NCBI GenBank assembly: GCA_964528675.1
Contig: CAZGTU010000013.1
Coordinates: 1 to 64,000 of the forward strand
Origin: CAYRTD01 sp964528675
GTDB taxonomy: Bacteria > Bacteroidota > Bacteroidia > Bacteroidales > GCA-2748055
Direction: 5' to 3'
DNA length: 64,000 bases
The position numbers and the translations under genes are program-made. Positions 7,732 to 17,879 of this stretch are shown here, in pieces. Under the pieces are notes generated by a model. The model saw nothing but the letters and a program-made list of their open reading frames with translations. It did no database searches and was not told the origin of the DNA. Position 1 is the stretch's first letter, and the number at the start of each line of letters is the position of its first letter.

Positions 7732-10700
7732 ATGAGGAAGTTTTTAGTTTTTGTTATTCTGTTTTGTGTATTTCATTCTGCTTACAGTCAGCAAATAAGA
7801 GAGTTTAGTACGGACACCTCAGAGTTTATTGTCCAGTTCGAAAAATTTATGGATGGTATTGATGAGGAAGAAGAATACTTCCTTGATCGGTTTTATTCTT
7901 TATGGAATTACGACTCTCTTAGTTATGAGCAGAAAACCGGGATAATGGAAGCTTCCAATCATATGCTGAGAAGAAGAGCGAGACCCAGTCCAACTTTTGT
8001 TAACTATCTAGATCTTATCATTAAACAGTTTGATCCCGATCTTCAGACCAGAAATTTTGATACATGGTTTGAATCCTATAACCATCTTGTAGCAGGTTCA
8101 GAGGTTACTTTCAATGAGATAGAGAGGGCTATGAATTTTGTTCTTTCCATCATTGAAGATTCAAGTTTGTACAATCTTGCCGGAACACATTGGAAGGCCG
8201 GGAATGATGATTTCCGTTTCAAGAATATTAACAATTATCCAGTCGTTGATTACAACGATGTAGATCTTAGCTGTTATTCGAACAGGGATACGCTTAAGAT
8301 TTTCAATACTTCCGGCGAATACAATCTAATCACCCTCAAATGGGAGGGAAAAGGCGGAAGAGTCAATTGGGAGAGAGCAGGCTTTCAACCTGATCAGGTA
8401 TATGCTGATTTGAATAATTATCATATTGAGATCAATCGTTCTCAATATAAAGCCGATTCCGTAAAATTTTATTACCGAAAATATTTTGACTACCCCCTTG
8501 AAGGATATCTTCAGGAAAGGGCAATGCCAATAACAAATCCTGATAATGCCACTTATCCGAAGTTCTATTCCTACCAGAGCAGTTATAATATTCCTGATCT
8601 TTTCAGAGAGATTGAATTTCATGGAGGACTTTCGATGCAGGGAGCCAAACTTGTCGGTACCGGAACTGTTGATGATCCTGCAAGCTTGATGATCTCTGAG
8701 TCTGATACGCTCAGGATGAAGATACGATCACAAAACATTGTGATCAGGGAAGCCTCAATGAGTTCAACCAGTTGTGAAATGGTAATATTACTGGAAAATG
8801 ATTCGATTTACCATCCCGATCTTGATTTTCTTTATCTTGAAGATTCGGATGAAATCAGAATTACCAAAAAAGAGGTATATACCTCAGGGGTTCCTTATAG
8901 CAATTCCTATCACAATATGAATATGAACTTTGAGGAGCTTTCATGGAAACGAGGCACAAAAAATATTGATTTTCAACCTTCAATAGGTCGGGCAATTGGC
9001 TCTGCCCAGTTTGAATCCAATCGTTTTTTTAACTATAATTTTTTTTCTGAGTTGCAGGGAAGAGATTATGCACATCCACTGGTTTCTTTGTGGAATTTTT
9101 CAAGACAAGTCAATGGAGCACGTGAATTTCCGCTCCGTGCATATTCGGGAAATATTGGCAGAGCTGACCACCAGGTAAGGCATCAGATGATGAAATTGTC
9201 AAGGCTGGGATTTATTTTTTATGATGATGAGAAAGACAGGATCACACTCAAGGATAAACTCTTTTATTTCATAGAAGCGAGCATGGGCAAAACGGATTTT
9301 GATGTCATCCTTTTTGAATCCAATGTAAAAGCCCCAAACCAGAATGCCTCACTTAACCTGGAAAATAAAGATCTGACCATTTTTGGTATCCCGAATATAT
9401 TTCTCAGCGATTCCCAGAATGTTGTAATTGTCCCGGCTGCCAATAAGATCGTCATGAAAAGGAATAAGAATTTCCAGTTCGACGGTTCCATTAAAGCTGG
9501 ATTGATCACCATGTATGGATCCAATTTCTTTTTTAGTTATGATAGTTTTAAGGTGAATCTTCAGGATATCGATTCTTTAAGAGTTCAGGTGATGACAACC
9601 GACCGAAATACCGGTGCGCGCGAAATCACGAATATTGCAAATCTAATTCAGGATCTGACCGGAGAAATACTTATTGATAAACCTGACAATAAATCCGGTT
9701 TGGAGGACAATCCGGATTACCCGGTATTCAGAAGCAATGAATATTCATACGTATATTTTGACGATCCTTCTATTCAGGGGGGTGTATATGACAGGGGGGA
9801 GGTGTATTTTGAGCTTGACCCCTTCGAGCTTGACAGCCTGGACAATTTTAAGCGCCAGGGAATGGAGCTCATCGGCACATTTGAGTCGTCCGGAATGCTT
9901 CCCCCGCTTGAACAAAAGTTGACGCTGAGAGAAGACAATTCACTTGGATTCGCTTATGCAACGCCTGAAAACGGCCTTCCGGTATACAACGGGAAAGGCA
10001 CATTTTACAATGATCTTGAGATGAGCAGTAACGGATTAAGGGGAGCAGGACAGTTGGATTATTTAACCTCTACGACCTATTCAGACCTTTTTATGTTCCA
10101 TCCGGATTCTTTGATGACCACTGCCCGGGAATTTGTTATCAGAAAACAGGTTTCAGGAACAGAATTCCCTGAAGTGAGTTCTGATGGTAATATAATAAAG
10201 TGGTTTACTGAAGAAGAAGAGTTTTATGCCGATATGGTGGAAACCCCGTTTACTATGTTTTCCGATACCGTGCTGCTGCGAGGAGACTTATTGCTTGAAC
10301 CCCGGGGGTTGAGTGGAGAAGGAAATATGGATCTTGTTACCTCGGCAATACTATCCAATCAGTTCCGGTATGGTGCGGAGAAGATCATGACTGACACCTC
10401 CGACTTCAGGTTAAATTCATTATCGTCGGATAAACTTGCTATTAATACTTCTAATGTCAGGGCAGACATCAATTTCGAATCCGGTAAAGGCCAGTTCCGA
10501 TCGAATGAGGATTATACACTGGTAGAATTCCCGGAAATATTATACTCAAGTAATCTGGATTTCTTTGAATGGGATATTATAGATGAAAGCGTTAAAATGG
10601 GATTGAATAAAGAGATTGAAACAGGACAATCGGAAGATGGTCTTTTCGGCCCTCGTTATTATTCTTTACTGCCAGGTCAGGATTCTTTAAATTTCGTTTC

Positions 10701-12192
10701 ACCTCTTGCCATTTACAATTATAAGAAAAGTGAACTGGTGGCAACCGAAGTGCCTTATATTCAGGTGGCTGATGCCCGGATTTTCCCAGGAGACGGGAAG
10801 TTGACCGTGGAAAAAAATGCCAATATGAGACAGCTTCAAAAGGCCAGCATTGTCACAGATTACAGAAATGAATATTATAATTTATATGATGCAAGTGTCA
10901 GCATCAACGGAAAATATGATTACACAGCCAGTGCAGATTATGATTATGTGGATCTGACAGGGGAGGCCCAGAAGATTCATTTCTCTAATATTCGAGTGGA
11001 TACTTCCGGTCAAACCATTGCCGGCGGAGAGATCGACAAATCAGAAAACTTCACCCTGAGCCCTGATTTTGAATATAGGGGTGAAGTATTTCTTGCTTCC
11101 AGGGAACCATTCCTGCGATTCAAAGGGGGGACAAGAGTAAAACATGATTGTGGCCTGGGCAAACACTGGCTAAAGTTCGAAACGAGGATAGATCCTGATA
11201 GCATAATGATTCCGGTCAATGATGCACCATTGCAATATGATATGGCACCAACTTATGCGGGTACGATGATTACAAGGGATTCAACTCATATTTATTCTAC
11301 TTTTTTCTCAAGAAGGAAAGATTACTTTGATAAATTTATTTCCACTGCTCACGGTTTCCTCAGGTTTGATCCGGAAAGTGATAAATATGAGATAGCAAGT
11401 GCCGGGAAATTAGAAAACAAAACAGAGACCGGTAATTACCTTGCACTGGACCGCCGGGCCTGTATCATGGAAAGCCAGGGAAAGTTGAACCTTCAAACCG
11501 ATTATGGACAGATTGAAATGCTGACCTACGGAGAGGGAGTCCATAATATTGCTGCTGATACATTCAAAGCAAAATTGATGATGTCATTGGATTTTCTGTT
11601 TTCTCCGGAAGCACTCAATATATTTGCAAATGATCTGGACAGTATAGCTGTTGACCCGGTTGATCTTTCTGACGATTTTTACCGTCAGTCATTAAGTGAA
11701 ATGATAGGAAAAGAAGCAACAGAAAGACTCAAAGCAGATTTAAGCCTTTATGGAGAATACAGGAATATACCTGAGGCAATGAATAAGACACTAATCTTAA
11801 CAGATGTGAATCTCAGATGGAGCCAGTATACACGAAGCTATCGCTACCAGGGGGAGATTGGTGTTGTAAGACTGGGGGATAGAATGATAAACAGAAAAGT
11901 GAATGTGATCATGTCCTTAACGAAAAAAGCTTCAGGAGATCTCTTTGATATTTATATGGTGCTCGATGACAATACCTGGTATTATTTCGGATACAATCCT
12001 GGTTCCCTTCAGGTGGTTTCTTCTAACCGGGTATTTAACAACATTATATTCGAATTGAAAGCAAGAGAAAGGAAATTAAGAACAAGGCTCGGAGAACCCG
12101 GTTACATTTATTCACTGGCTCCTGAACGACGTTTGCAGTTATTCCTCAGGAGGTTTAATGCCGAGACACAGCAGGAAATGGAAATGCAATAA
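7732..12192 (+). CDS. Very large exported protein of unknown function (1486 residues)
   Basis: I do not recognise a named domain. A clear signal peptide is present (residues 1-20, ending AYSQ), so it is exported; there is no lipobox and no obvious C-terminal T9SS domain. After a short helical N-terminal part (about residues 20-150) the sequence is dominated by alternating hydrophobic/polar strands and repeated phrases such as DSLRV, SSNGLRGAGQLDY, LEPRGLSGEGNMDL and DYTASADYDYVDLTGEAQKI, suggesting a long repetitive beta-structure in the periplasm or at the outer membrane. The start is the ATG that gives the signal peptide. It converges on the next gene with only 9 bases between stops, and no partner gene suggests its role. 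Confidence 0.75.
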   Translation: MRKFLVFVILFCVFHSAYSQQIREFSTDTSEFIVQFEKFMDGIDEEEEYFLDRFYSLWNYDSLSYEQKTGIMEASNHMLRRRARPSPTFVNYLDLIIKQFDPDLQTRNFDTWFESYNHLVAGSEVTFNEIERAMNFVLSIIEDSSLYNLAGTHWKAGNDDFRFKNINNYPVVDYNDVDLSCYSNRDTLKIFNTSGEYNLITLKWEGKGGRVNWERAGFQPDQVYADLNNYHIEINRSQYKADSVKFYYRKYFDYPLEGYLQERAMPITNPDNATYPKFYSYQSSYNIPDLFREIEFHGGLSMQGAKLVGTGTVDDPASLMISESDTLRMKIRSQNIVIREASMSSTSCEMVILLENDSIYHPDLDFLYLEDSDEIRITKKEVYTSGVPYSNSYHNMNMNFEELSWKRGTKNIDFQPSIGRAIGSAQFESNRFFNYNFFSELQGRDYAHPLVSLWNFSRQVNGAREFPLRAYSGNIGRADHQVRHQMMKLSRLGFIFYDDEKDRITLKDKLFYFIEASMGKTDFDVILFESNVKAPNQNASLNLENKDLTIFGIPNIFLSDSQNVVIVPAANKIVMKRNKNFQFDGSIKAGLITMYGSNFFFSYDSFKVNLQDIDSLRVQVMTTDRNTGAREITNIANLIQDLTGEILIDKPDNKSGLEDNPDYPVFRSNEYSYVYFDDPSIQGGVYDRGEVYFELDPFELDSLDNFKRQGMELIGTFESSGMLPPLEQKLTLREDNSLGFAYATPENGLPVYNGKGTFYNDLEMSSNGLRGAGQLDYLTSTTYSDLFMFHPDSLMTTAREFVIRKQVSGTEFPEVSSDGNIIKWFTEEEEFYADMVETPFTMFSDTVLLRGDLLLEPRGLSGEGNMDLVTSAILSNQFRYGAEKIMTDTSDFRLNSLSSDKLAINTSNVRADINFESGKGQFRSNEDYTLVEFPEILYSSNLDFFEWDIIDESVKMGLNKEIETGQSEDGLFGPRYYSLLPGQDSLNFVSPLAIYNYKKSELVATEVPYIQVADARIFPGDGKLTVEKNANMRQLQKASIVTDYRNEYYNLYDASVSINGKYDYTASADYDYVDLTGEAQKIHFSNIRVDTSGQTIAGGEIDKSENFTLSPDFEYRGEVFLASREPFLRFKGGTRVKHDCGLGKHWLKFETRIDPDSIMIPVNDAPLQYDMAPTYAGTMITRDSTHIYSTFFSRRKDYFDKFISTAHGFLRFDPESDKYEIASAGKLENKTETGNYLALDRRACIMESQGKLNLQTDYGQIEMLTYGEGVHNIAADTFKAKLMMSLDFLFSPEALNIFANDLDSIAVDPVDLSDDFYRQSLSEMIGKEATERLKADLSLYGEYRNIPEAMNKTLILTDVNLRWSQYTRSYRYQGEIGVVRLGDRMINRKVNVIMSLTKKASGDLFDIYMVLDDNTWYYFGYNPGSLQVVSSNRVFNNIIFELKARERKLRTRLGEPGYIYSLAPERRLQLFLRRFNAETQQEMEMQ

Positions 12193-12201
12193 AAAAGCCT
12201 G

Positions 12202-12690
12202 TTACCTGGGAGCTTCCCAAACTTCCAGTTCATTAATTCTTCCATCCATTATGGAAAAACGCACAGCGGTTCTGACCCTGTGAAAACCGTTTCTTCCTGC
12301 AGCTCCGGGATTAATGTGTAATAAACCTAATTTTTTATCATTGATAACTTTAAGAATATGTGAGTGACCACTAATGAACAGGTCAGGTGGAGAAGCATAG
12401 ATCTTTTCTTTTATGCTTCTGTTATAATTACCCGGATAACCTCCGATGTGAGTTATCAATACATCCAGACCATTTCGCTTAAAACGCTGGAAAAGAGGAT
12501 AAACCGATCGTACTTTCGCATCATCAATATTTCCGTAAACCGCGACCATGGGCTTGAATGATGACATTTCATCTGCAATTTCAATATTTCCTATATCTCC
12601 GGCATGCCATAACTCATCACAGTCTTGGAAGAAAATTTTAAGACGGGAATCAAAATAGCCATGTGTGTCTGAAAGTAAACCGATTTTCAT
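12202..12690 (-). CDS. YfcE/MJ0936-family metallophosphoesterase
   Basis: A 162-residue cytoplasmic calcineurin-like phosphodiesterase. All metal-binding motifs are visible: SDTHG (Asp8, His10), GDIGN (Asp32), GNID (about 54-57), HIGG (about 81-84) and GHSH (about 108-111), followed by INPGAAG. Length and motif order are those of the small YfcE group, which hydrolyse phosphodiester model substrates; the physiological substrate is unknown. It is transcribed towards the preceding large gene and appears monocistronic. Confidence 0.88.
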   Translation of the reverse strand: MKIGLLSDTHGYFDSRLKIFFQDCDELWHAGDIGNIEIADEMSSFKPMVAVYGNIDDAKVRSVYPLFQRFKRNGLDVLITHIGGYPGNYNRSIKEKIYASPPDLFISGHSHILKVINDKKLGLLHINPGAAGRNGFHRVRTAVRFSIMDGRINELEVWEAPR

Positions 12691-12941
12691 TTCTGTGATT
12701 CAAAATTTCCTGAACTTATGAAATAATGCTCAGAATTAAATACCTTTTCCAGAGTAATATGAAATACCTGTAGAATTCTCACCACACTTTAGTTGTTTTT
12801 CGGTAACGATTTTGTTTTTACAATTTCAATGGATTTATGTATATTAATATAAATATCAACCTGTTAGACAATGGGTGATAATTATGGCATATTTTTTTCC
12901 TCTTATTTACCAATGAATTATTAAACCTAAACTTGTACATT

Positions 12942-13337
12942 ATGACTTTTCTTGAAATTATTCTAACAATTATCGCAGCCATTTTCATTGGGATTTTATT
13001 TTATTACATTTTTAAAGCTACCGGACCCTGGGGGAGTTTTTGGACTTTTATCCTGATACTCATTCTGGCCGGTCTGGCAGCTGAGGCTTGGGTAGAACCT
13101 TTTGGACCGGTTTATTATGATGTGGCCTGGATACCCACTTTATTTGTGATCATTTTATTTGCACTGCTGTTGGCAGCCGCTACCCCGACACGCCGGAGTT
13201 ATATTGAAACAAGAACAGAAGTTCCAGAGACAGAGCCTGAACCTACCGAAACTGCCGGAGTAGTTCTGGGCGTATTTTTCTGGATTCTTATGCTCTTCCT
13301 GGTCGTTGCAGTTTTCTGGGGAATATTTGCCTGGTAG
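12942..13337 (+). CDS. Small multi-pass membrane protein, unknown function
   Basis: A 131-residue hydrophobic protein with about four predicted membrane helices (roughly residues 2-25, 30-48, 60-80 and 105-128). An acidic, proline-rich loop (EVPETEPEPTETAG) precedes the last helix. The start chosen is the ATG at 12942; an in-frame TTG nine bases upstream is less likely. I do not recognise a family. The neighbouring STAS-like gene lies 109 bases downstream on the same strand, but no functional link can be shown. Confidence 0.6.
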   Translation: MTFLEIILTIIAAIFIGILFYYIFKATGPWGSFWTFILILILAGLAAEAWVEPFGPVYYDVAWIPTLFVIILFALLLAAATPTRRSYIETRTEVPETEPEPTETAGVVLGVFFWILMLFLVVAVFWGIFAW

Positions 13338-13446
13338 AATATAAATTTTGTGGCAGGAAACCTGAAGACTTAAATTGAAAAAAAACAACGAAAAATATTT
13401 CGATATCTGTCGGTTTTCTGATCTTTATCAAAAAAAAAGGATAATT

Positions 13447-13803
13447 ATGTTTAAAATTTTAGACTTTACAAAAGACAACCTTATTGCATTTAAAGCCTCG
13501 GGAAAAATTGAAAAGACCGATTATGAAATGCTTGATCCTCTGCTTGAGAAGACTGGAAAAGAACATCCTTCCATCAAACTTTTTATATTGATAGGGGAGA
13601 TAGATGGAATTACTCCCGAAGCACTCATGAAAGATGTTATTACCTATTTCAAACACGTAAAAAGTGTAAGTAAAGCTGCAATAGTAGGGGAAGGGAAAGC
13701 AGAAAAATCCATTACTAAAGTTGCTGATCCCTTTATTAAAGGCGATTTGAAATACTTTCCTCTAGAAGAAATGGATGTAGCCAGAGAATGGATTGAGAAA
13801 TAA
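13447..13803 (+). CDS. STAS/SpoIIAA-like protein
   Basis: A 118-residue soluble protein. The alternating pattern MFKILDFTKDNLIAFKASGKIEKTDYEMLDPLLEK, read in parts, followed by IKLFILIGEIDGITPEALMKDVITYFKHVKSVSKAAIVGE, fits the SpoIIAA-like (STAS) fold found in many environmental bacteria. The start is set at the ATG at 13447, which has AAAGG a few bases upstream; 24 further in-frame codons upstream look non-coding. The serine that is phosphorylated in true anti-anti-sigma factors is not evident, so a partner-switching role is uncertain. A histidine kinase gene begins 185 bases downstream. Confidence 0.7.
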   Translation: MFKILDFTKDNLIAFKASGKIEKTDYEMLDPLLEKTGKEHPSIKLFILIGEIDGITPEALMKDVITYFKHVKSVSKAAIVGEGKAEKSITKVADPFIKGDLKYFPLEEMDVAREWIEK

Positions 13804-13988
13804 ATTAATTCTGCCAAAATCCAATTATTATGTTAAATAATTTTTATTCAATCTAAACAGCTTTATATCATACAATTCACGGTCGATTCATATCTGATAC
13901 CGCATTTTTCGGGTAACTTATTGTGATTTTTATCAGTATACAGAGATGTTAAAGATTATATCTTTCAAATCTCTTTTTGGGGAAGTTT

Positions 13989-15761
13989 ATGGTAAAGCAT
14001 GTCTGGATTAGAAATCTGGGAGTTACTCTCACTCTTATTTTATTCGTATGGATACTCGAGGCCATACTATATAGGGGAATCTTCTCTCAAGAAAGTTCTC
14101 TGATCGATATTTTTCTTTTCAGGGGTGATCTCTATGCTCTGCATATTCATGTATTATTTTCTCTTTTGCTTATCATCCTGGGAATTGCGATGAGCAGAAA
14201 ATCACTGAAAATAAAAAAAACTCAGCAAGAGCTTATAGCCCAGCAAGAAAAATATAGACTATTAACCGAATATTCCAATGATGTTATTTGGAAGTTGAGC
14301 CGTGAAGGAAAGTTTCTTTATGTAAGTCCTGCGGTGGAAAAATTAAGGGGATATACTTCTGCCGAAGTCATGAAACAGAATATTCCAGATGCTGTAACAC
14401 CTTCCTCACTTAAGACAGTTGAAGAATTAATGAGAGGATTTGAAAGTGTGATCAAAAATAACCCGGGGAAATCTCCATCCGTTATAACCGAACTTGAACA
14501 AACCTGTAAAGATGGATCTACTGTATGGACTGAATCTTCGGTAAAGACAGTCCTTGACTCATCTGGTCAACCTTCATATTTTATTGGTGTTACTCGCGAT
14601 ATTACGGAACGGAAACGTAAGGAACTTGAGCTTAAAAGATCAGAAGAGTATTATCGTCTCATGGCCGAGACAATTATGGATTTTATTATTGTACATGACC
14701 TTCAGGGAAAGATAATTTTCGTTAATCCATCCGGTATAGATGCCTCGGGATATTCTGAAGAAGAAATAATCGGAACGAACATACGGGAATTTATGCCTTC
14801 AGAAGAGCATGACAGGCTTGAAGAATTCTGGATGAAGCGAGCAAAAGGAGATCTCTCCACATTTCGTATGGAGACTCGGTTCTATACACGACATGGGGAG
14901 ACAAAACCGGTTGAATTCTCTTCTGCACCTGTTTTAATAAATCGCAAATGTATTTCGGAATTAATTGCTGCAAGGGATATTTCTGAAAGAAAGAGAGCTG
15001 AAAAGCAAAATCGTGAGGTGCAGGAAAGAATCAGGAAAATAAATATTGAGCTGGAAAAGAAGGTTAAGGATCGCACACATAAGCTTGAGCAGGTTAATGA
15101 AGAGCTCGAATCGTTTTCATATACCGTTTCCCATGATTTGCATGCTCCATTAAGACATATTAGTACTTTTTCAGATTTATTACAGAAGTCTATTCAGAAA
15201 GGAGAAAAAGATAAGACAGGTCAATATCTTGAGGCAATAACAACATCAGTTGCCAAAATGAAGGACCTTATCAATAGTTTACTTCAGTTATCACGAACCG
15301 GCAGAAGTCAGATAAGGAAGGAGCAATTCGAGATGGACCTGATAGTTCACCAGGTAATCAGGGAGGTGGAGATAGATTATCCTGATAAAAAAATAAGCTG
15401 GAAGATTTCTAATCTGGGAAAAGTGAATGCAGATATCCGGTTAATGAAACAGGTATGGTATAATCTTGTGTCCAATGCTGCTAAGTTTACCAATGGTAAG
15501 GTTCCTGAAATTGAAATTGGTAAGCAATACAATAAGAATAAAACTACATGGTTTATTAAAGATAACGGAGTGGGATTTAATCCAAAATATATGGATAAAC
15601 TCTTTGGTGTTTTTCAACGACTCCATCCGGAGGATGAGTTTGAAGGAACCGGAATTGGCCTTGCAACGGTTAAAAGAATAATCAATAAGCATAACGGAGA
15701 AATATGGGCAGAATCAGAACCTGGTAAAGGGGCGGTTTTTTATTTTAATTTCAAAGATTAA
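13989..15761 (+). CDS. Membrane-bound sensor histidine kinase with two PAS domains
   Basis: A 590-residue kinase. Two N-terminal membrane helices (about residues 10-27 and 50-68) enclose a short extracytoplasmic loop. Two PAS domains follow (about 88-210 and 215-335), each ending in a DIT/DIS-ER linker. A coiled coil leads to the HisKA domain with phospho-acceptor SHDLHAPLRH (His about 382) and an HATPase_c domain with an N box (NLVSNAAKFT), G1 (DNGVGF) and G2 (GTGIGLATVKR). The start is the ATG at 13989; an in-frame TTG four codons earlier is less likely. No response regulator is fused; the REC-containing protein encoded 85 bases downstream is a plausible partner. Confidence 0.9.
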   Translation: MVKHVWIRNLGVTLTLILFVWILEAILYRGIFSQESSLIDIFLFRGDLYALHIHVLFSLLLIILGIAMSRKSLKIKKTQQELIAQQEKYRLLTEYSNDVIWKLSREGKFLYVSPAVEKLRGYTSAEVMKQNIPDAVTPSSLKTVEELMRGFESVIKNNPGKSPSVITELEQTCKDGSTVWTESSVKTVLDSSGQPSYFIGVTRDITERKRKELELKRSEEYYRLMAETIMDFIIVHDLQGKIIFVNPSGIDASGYSEEEIIGTNIREFMPSEEHDRLEEFWMKRAKGDLSTFRMETRFYTRHGETKPVEFSSAPVLINRKCISELIAARDISERKRAEKQNREVQERIRKINIELEKKVKDRTHKLEQVNEELESFSYTVSHDLHAPLRHISTFSDLLQKSIQKGEKDKTGQYLEAITTSVAKMKDLINSLLQLSRTGRSQIRKEQFEMDLIVHQVIREVEIDYPDKKISWKISNLGKVNADIRLMKQVWYNLVSNAAKFTNGKVPEIEIGKQYNKNKTTWFIKDNGVGFNPKYMDKLFGVFQRLHPEDEFEGTGIGLATVKRIINKHNGEIWAESEPGKGAVFYFNFKD

Positions 15762-15846
15762 AAAAGGACCTGTATCCAGGGTTGTGCATTATGTTTAAGG
15801 TGGTAAATGAGCTTATATACTTTTCAAAGACAGGATTATTACAGGG

Positions 15847-17778
15847 ATGAAAAAATTCAGCATACTCTATGTTGAGGACAACCGCACAGATTTCGAGATG
15901 GTTAAGGCTATTCTGGAAGACAGGGAAATGGTTGAGGTAATGTATAGGGTAGACAAGAGAGAAGAATTCCTCATGGTATTGGAACGGGAGAAAATAAATC
16001 TTATCCTGACAGATTATTCACTTCCGTCATTTCATGGAATAGAGGTGGTTCAACTTTCCTGTGATCTATATCCTGATATTCCTGTTATTATGGTTACAGG
16101 CAATCTTTCCGATGAGATTGCAGTTGAAGTGATTAAGAAGGGTGCCTGGGATTATGTTCTTAAAGAAAACATTTACCGTCTTATTCCGGTAATCGAATCT
16201 TCGATGACCCGTCTTTTAATGAAAAAAGAGAAAGACGCAGCTCTGCAAACAATAAAAGAGAGTGAAAACAACTACCGTAAACTTGCAGAATCATCTCCAT
16301 ATGGTATTATGGTTCATATGAGAGGCAGAGTCTTTTATCATAATCGTGAGGCAGCAAGGTTGATTACCGGCAGTGAATATGGAAGTTTCCTGGGTATTAA
16401 GCTTGCAGATCATGTAAGTTCTGAATACAGAGAGGAACTTCTAATACGTATGGAGAAATTATACAGGGGTGAGAAGACCGAAGGACCCAGGGAACTTTCT
16501 TTCAGAGACCAGCGGGGTCAGGAACTTATTCTTGAAATTGCTTCATCGCCTATTACTTTTCACGGTTATCCTGCAGCCCAGGTCATATTCAGTGATATTG
16601 CCGAGAGGAAAAAAGCTGAAATTGAATTGCGGAAAGCCAAAGAAAGAGCAGAAGAATCCGATCGTTTGAAAACTGCATTTCTTGAGAATTTAAGTCATGA
16701 GATTCGAACTCCCCTGAACGGGATCATTGGTTTCACTACATTACTGAAATACGATGAGATTACAAAGGATGAAAAGCTCAATTACATTAAAATCATTGAA
16801 GATTCCGGAAAACACCTCGTCAGTATTATCGATGATCTCATTGAGGTATCCAGGATTGAAACCGGACAGTTTGAGATCAGAAGAGAAGTTTTTAATCTCA
16901 ATAAACTATTGGATGAGCTTTATACATTTTTTAATGACAATGAAAAATATGCAGAACGCCCTGTTTTATTAGGTCTTACCCGTCAATTCGAAGAAAATAA
17001 GGCAATGATTTATTCCGATAGGACGCGATTGAAACAGGTCTTGAATAATTTAATTTCAAATGCCTATAAATTTACGGATGAAGGAAAGATTGAATTTGGT
17101 TATGAAATCATTGCTGAGGAAAAGCTCAGATTTTTCGTAAAAGATACCGGAACAGGTATTCCTGAATCATCTGCTGATATTATTTTTGAAAGATTCCGAC
17201 AGGCAGAGAATGCCGTTAAAAGATCTTCGGGAGGGAATGGACTGGGCCTTACTATTTGCAGGGGAATTGTTGATGCCCTTAATGGTAAGATATGGTTCGA
17301 ATCCGAGTTGGACCGGGGAACGGACTTTTATTTTGAAATACCCTATGAAAGAGCAAATGACAGCATATCAGATAAAAACGTGAAATCTTCGGAAGTAATG
17401 AATTTTAATTTTAATGACAGAACTATTCTCATCGCTGAAGACGAATCCTCAAATTTTGATTTGTTAAAGTATATTTTAAATAACACAGGTGCACGGCTGT
17501 TACATGCTAAAACCGGCAGAGAGGTGTTGAGAATTTTGAATGCCAATGACCACATTGACCTTATTCTTCTGGATATTAAAATGCCTGAAATGAACGGATT
17601 GGAGGCTTTGAAAAGCTTGAGGAAACAAAAATACAACTTACCGGTAATAGCACAAACTGCTTACGTAATGAGTGATGATGAAAAGAAATGCATGGAGGCC
17701 GGTTGCAATGATTACATTACCAAGCCAATTAAACCGGAGGAACTTTTAAAAAAGCTCCGATTTCATTTAGTGAGATAA
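15847..17778 (+). CDS. Hybrid two-component protein REC-PAS-HisKA-HATPase-REC
   Basis: A 643-residue soluble signalling protein without membrane helices. Order: N-terminal receiver (about 1-122, phospho-acceptor Asp56 in LTDYSLPSFHG), PAS (about 140-255), HisKA (SHEIRTPLNG, His284), HATPase_c (NLISNAYKFT, DTGTGIPE, GGNGLGL) and a C-terminal receiver (about 523-640, Asp576 in LLDIKMPEMNG, with TKPIKPEE near the end). No DNA-binding domain is present, so output must be phosphotransfer or protein contact. It probably works with the membrane kinase encoded just upstream. The last receiver resembles the stand-alone receiver at 25052-25435. Confidence 0.9.
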   Translation: MKKFSILYVEDNRTDFEMVKAILEDREMVEVMYRVDKREEFLMVLEREKINLILTDYSLPSFHGIEVVQLSCDLYPDIPVIMVTGNLSDEIAVEVIKKGAWDYVLKENIYRLIPVIESSMTRLLMKKEKDAALQTIKESENNYRKLAESSPYGIMVHMRGRVFYHNREAARLITGSEYGSFLGIKLADHVSSEYREELLIRMEKLYRGEKTEGPRELSFRDQRGQELILEIASSPITFHGYPAAQVIFSDIAERKKAEIELRKAKERAEESDRLKTAFLENLSHEIRTPLNGIIGFTTLLKYDEITKDEKLNYIKIIEDSGKHLVSIIDDLIEVSRIETGQFEIRREVFNLNKLLDELYTFFNDNEKYAERPVLLGLTRQFEENKAMIYSDRTRLKQVLNNLISNAYKFTDEGKIEFGYEIIAEEKLRFFVKDTGTGIPESSADIIFERFRQAENAVKRSSGGNGLGLTICRGIVDALNGKIWFESELDRGTDFYFEIPYERANDSISDKNVKSSEVMNFNFNDRTILIAEDESSNFDLLKYILNNTGARLLHAKTGREVLRILNANDHIDLILLDIKMPEMNGLEALKSLRKQKYNLPVIAQTAYVMSDDEKKCMEAGCNDYITKPIKPEELLKKLRFHLVR

Positions 17779-17879
17779 TTGATATAAAGTAAGAACCGGG
17801 AATTTTTAAACCGGATTACGAATATCATATTAATATTAATCTGAATGCCCAGGAAGGTTTGCGAATTAAAATAATACCT

